From Verrucomicrobiales bacterium (GTDB lineage Bacteria > Verrucomicrobiota > Verrucomicrobiia > Verrucomicrobiales > DEV007): a DNA stretch of 7,505 nucleotides. Each line of letters starts with the position of its first letter. Within the stretch, counting starts at the first letter, position 1. Position numbers and translations under genes: made by a program. The stretch lies in assembly GCA_002705125.1 (NCBI GenBank), contig PAHQ01000072.1:1-7505 (forward strand). The letters are read 5' to 3'. Shown here one piece after another: positions 6,198 to 7,505 of the stretch. The notes under the pieces were generated by a model that was not told the origin of the DNA, did not search any database, and saw nothing but the letters and a program-made list of their open reading frames with translations.

Positions 6198-7229
6198 ATG
6201 CTTAACTACAAAATTTTTCAAAAAGTTATTCTCACTTTTTGGATGTCAGTTTCATTATTGTTTTTTGGCGTGCATTCGCTATCGCTCGTTAATGCTAAAA
6301 ATTTAATGCCAGAATTTTTATCTGCTAGCCAATTGGTTCCACTCGAAAAATATAAAGAATCAATAGATGCAAATAAAGAGCAGCATGTTGGATATATTTC
6401 GAAATTAAATGAGAAATATTCTGATGCACTTGGAGTGGCAAAGGCTCGAATGGAGAAGATCGGGGCGGTTCGAGCTACCAAAGCTCTAGAAGGTGAAATT
6501 CTAAGGATTAAAGCAAATGATACCAGGCGGTCCAAAGAAATAGAAGGGGCGCCAGATTATGTTAAGAAAATGCGTGCGCAGTACGATGAATTTATTAAAA
6601 GGGTAAACAATCTTAAAAGAAGTAGAGATGGAGAGGCGTTGTATCTAGCTGATAGAGGCCTTGCTGAGATTCAATTAACGCTTACTAAATCTAATGAAAT
6701 TGATACGGCATTGAAGCTAAGACAATATAGGGAAGAATTTAAGCGCCCTCCAGAGCCCAAGAAACCAAAGCCCCTCGTAGTTGTAGATGAGGACGATAAT
6801 GATTCAGAAATTGATAGTGAACCAATAGATCCTTCTGATCCTCCTTTTAACTCTGATATTGATGATTCTGATAACTCGGAACCAGTTCTTTATGGTTATG
6901 GCGATGATGCAGTCAGACCAATGACCTCAGAAGAGATGGAAAAATATAAGGCTGATCTTGGTCCCCCGCCACAACGCTCTGGCAAGGGTTACTCTGCTCT
7001 GGTTTCAAGTATACAAAGAAAGGAAGTGAACGAAATAACACTCGGGAAGATAAAGCTATGGGGGCCGGCGAGACCTCGGATGTGGAAAGGTAAACCTTAC
7101 TGGACTGCCACTGTAACCTATCCAACAACGAGTTTGTTTGGTACTTTTGACACTGAAGGAATGGCGATAATTTCAGGATCAAGGGTGCTAGAGTGGAGAT
7201 ATACTGGTTCTGGTGAAGAAATCCCTTAA
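6198..7229 (+). CDS. Exported helix-rich protein of unknown function with acidic linker and C-terminal domain
   Basis: I do not recognise a named family for this 343-residue protein. Residues 1-33 look like a Sec signal peptide: Lys5 and Lys9, a hydrophobic core, and probable cleavage after VNA (31-33). Residues about 50-182 are charged and helical, with two similar segments (about 62-104 and 125-181), each having a tyrosine-containing helix, a K-x-G/S-type turn, then an A-L ... E-x-x-R/F helix. This resembles helical repeats common in exported Planctomycetes and Verrucomicrobia proteins. A basic, proline-rich stretch (KRPPEPKKPKP, 182-192) is followed by an acidic one (197-228, 15 Asp/Glu and no Lys/Arg). 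The C-terminus (about 265-343) looks like a compact beta domain with many aromatics, including KPYWTATVTYPTTSLFGTF and ending YTGSGEEIP. The start is the ATG that gives the complete signal peptide; no Shine-Dalgarno precedes it. It is separated from the efflux operon by 105 nt and probably unrelated to it. Confidence 0.85.
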   Translation: MLNYKIFQKVILTFWMSVSLLFFGVHSLSLVNAKNLMPEFLSASQLVPLEKYKESIDANKEQHVGYISKLNEKYSDALGVAKARMEKIGAVRATKALEGEILRIKANDTRRSKEIEGAPDYVKKMRAQYDEFIKRVNNLKRSRDGEALYLADRGLAEIQLTLTKSNEIDTALKLRQYREEFKRPPEPKKPKPLVVVDEDDNDSEIDSEPIDPSDPPFNSDIDDSDNSEPVLYGYGDDAVRPMTSEEMEKYKADLGPPPQRSGKGYSALVSSIQRKEVNEITLGKIKLWGPARPRMWKGKPYWTATVTYPTTSLFGTFDTEGMAIISGSRVLEWRYTGSGEEIP

Positions 7230-7265
7230 CATTCGATTGATTTAATTTTAATTAAAGTATTGTAC
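7230..7265 (+). other. Short AT-rich spacer with a 7-bp A/T inverted repeat
   Basis: The 36-nt gap contains TTTAATT (7241-7247) and AATTAAA (7250-7256), a perfect palindrome with a 2-nt centre. It is all A/T, so it would be a poor terminator; it could be a protein-binding site or composition noise. The short gap allows co-transcription of the glutaredoxin-like gene with the upstream gene. Confidence 0.3.
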
Positions 7266-7505
7266 ATGATGTCAGAAGAAAAAATTGAGATAACTGCATA
7301 CCTTAAAACACATTGTGGCTGGAGTGAAGGTGTTAGAGCAATAATGAGGAAGCACAATCTTGAATATGAAGAGAAAGATATTATTGCTAATCCTGCCTTC
7401 CGTTGGGAAATGGAACAAAAAAGTGGTCAGCCTCTCTCTCCATGTGTCGTTGTTAATGATGTTATGCTACCAGACGTTAGCGGAGATGAGGTCGAAGCCT
7501 ATATG
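7266..7505 (+). CDS. Glutaredoxin-like protein with a CGWS (CxxS) active site, N-terminal 80 residues, 3' truncated
   Basis: The frame is open from ATG 7266 to the right edge; a second ATG follows at 7269, so the exact start is uncertain by one codon. Neither has a clear Shine-Dalgarno. The sequence fits the glutaredoxin fold: strand IEITAYLK, active site CGWS at residues 17-20, helix EGVRAIMRKHN, strand LEYEEKDI, a helix ending EMEQKSG, then the presumed cis-proline in LSPCVVVND (Pro59) and a terminal VSGDEVEAYM matching the glutathione-binding region. The second active-site cysteine is replaced by Ser20, so a monothiol mechanism (deglutathionylation or iron-sulfur/glutathione binding) is more likely than dithiol disulfide reduction. 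It lacks the WPT-x-P-Q motif of classical CGFS iron-sulfur glutaredoxins. Cys60 directly follows the cis-proline, which is unusual. About 80 residues are visible of a domain that normally has 80-110, so little should be missing. Confidence 0.82.
   Translation, partial: MMSEEKIEITAYLKTHCGWSEGVRAIMRKHNLEYEEKDIIANPAFRWEMEQKSGQPLSPCVVVNDVMLPDVSGDEVEAYM

Noticed and set aside
6218..7182. Minus-strand open frames opposite the exported-protein gene (6218-6535 and 6913-7182)
   Set aside because: The + strand frame has a clear signal peptide and domain layout; the antisense translations have no coherent features.
1..7505. Search for tRNA, rRNA, riboswitch, CRISPR, insertion sequence ends or attachment sites
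   Set aside because: No cloverleaf, spaced repeat array, transposase fragment, terminal inverted repeat or target duplication was seen on either strand; the window looks like ordinary chromosomal DNA.

Overview
The window holds a multidrug-efflux-type operon followed by two genes that are probably transcribed separately. Everything recognisable lies on the + strand. The DNA is AT-rich with dense coding. There are no RNA genes, insertion sequences, CRISPR arrays or integration signs, and no gene-free stretch longer than about 105 bases. The lipoprotein outer-membrane factor and tripartite pump mean a Gram-negative (diderm) bacterium. The exported helical protein at 6198-7229 and the CGWS glutaredoxin-like protein at 7266 onward resemble proteins I associate with Verrucomicrobia/PVC bacteria, perhaps a marine, AT-rich member. 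That placement is an inference, not a demonstrated assignment.

Layout: (1) 1-224, the C-terminal end of a probable TetR-family regulator, cut by the left edge. (2) 229-1677, an outer-membrane lipoprotein channel of the NodT/OprM type. (3) 1677-2813, a membrane-anchored periplasmic adaptor whose start overlaps the channel's stop by one base. (4) 2835-6092, an RND inner-membrane transporter of 1085 residues. These four are almost gap-free (4 nt, a 1-nt overlap, 21 nt) and should form one unit: regulator, outer-membrane channel, adaptor, pump. A weak hairpin spans the pump's stop codon and could end the transcript. (5) 6093-6197, an AT-rich intergenic region. (6) 6198-7229, an exported, helix-rich protein of unknown function with a strongly acidic linker and a compact C-terminal domain. 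(7) 7266-7505, the first 80 residues of a glutaredoxin-like protein with a CxxS active site, cut by the right edge.

How they work together: the pump takes up hydrophobic or amphiphilic compounds from the inner membrane or periplasm, driven by ion flux. The adaptor bridges it to the lipid-anchored outer-membrane channel for export, and the TetR-like protein probably represses the operon until it binds a ligand. The last two genes have no evident link to efflux.

I found no convincing previously undescribed system. Points worth a second look are a perfect 10-bp hairpin inside the adaptor gene, a roughly 20-residue insertion in the pump's porter domain, loss of the usual TM10 lysine in the pump, the unknown exported protein, and the CGWS glutaredoxin with a cysteine next to its cis-proline.
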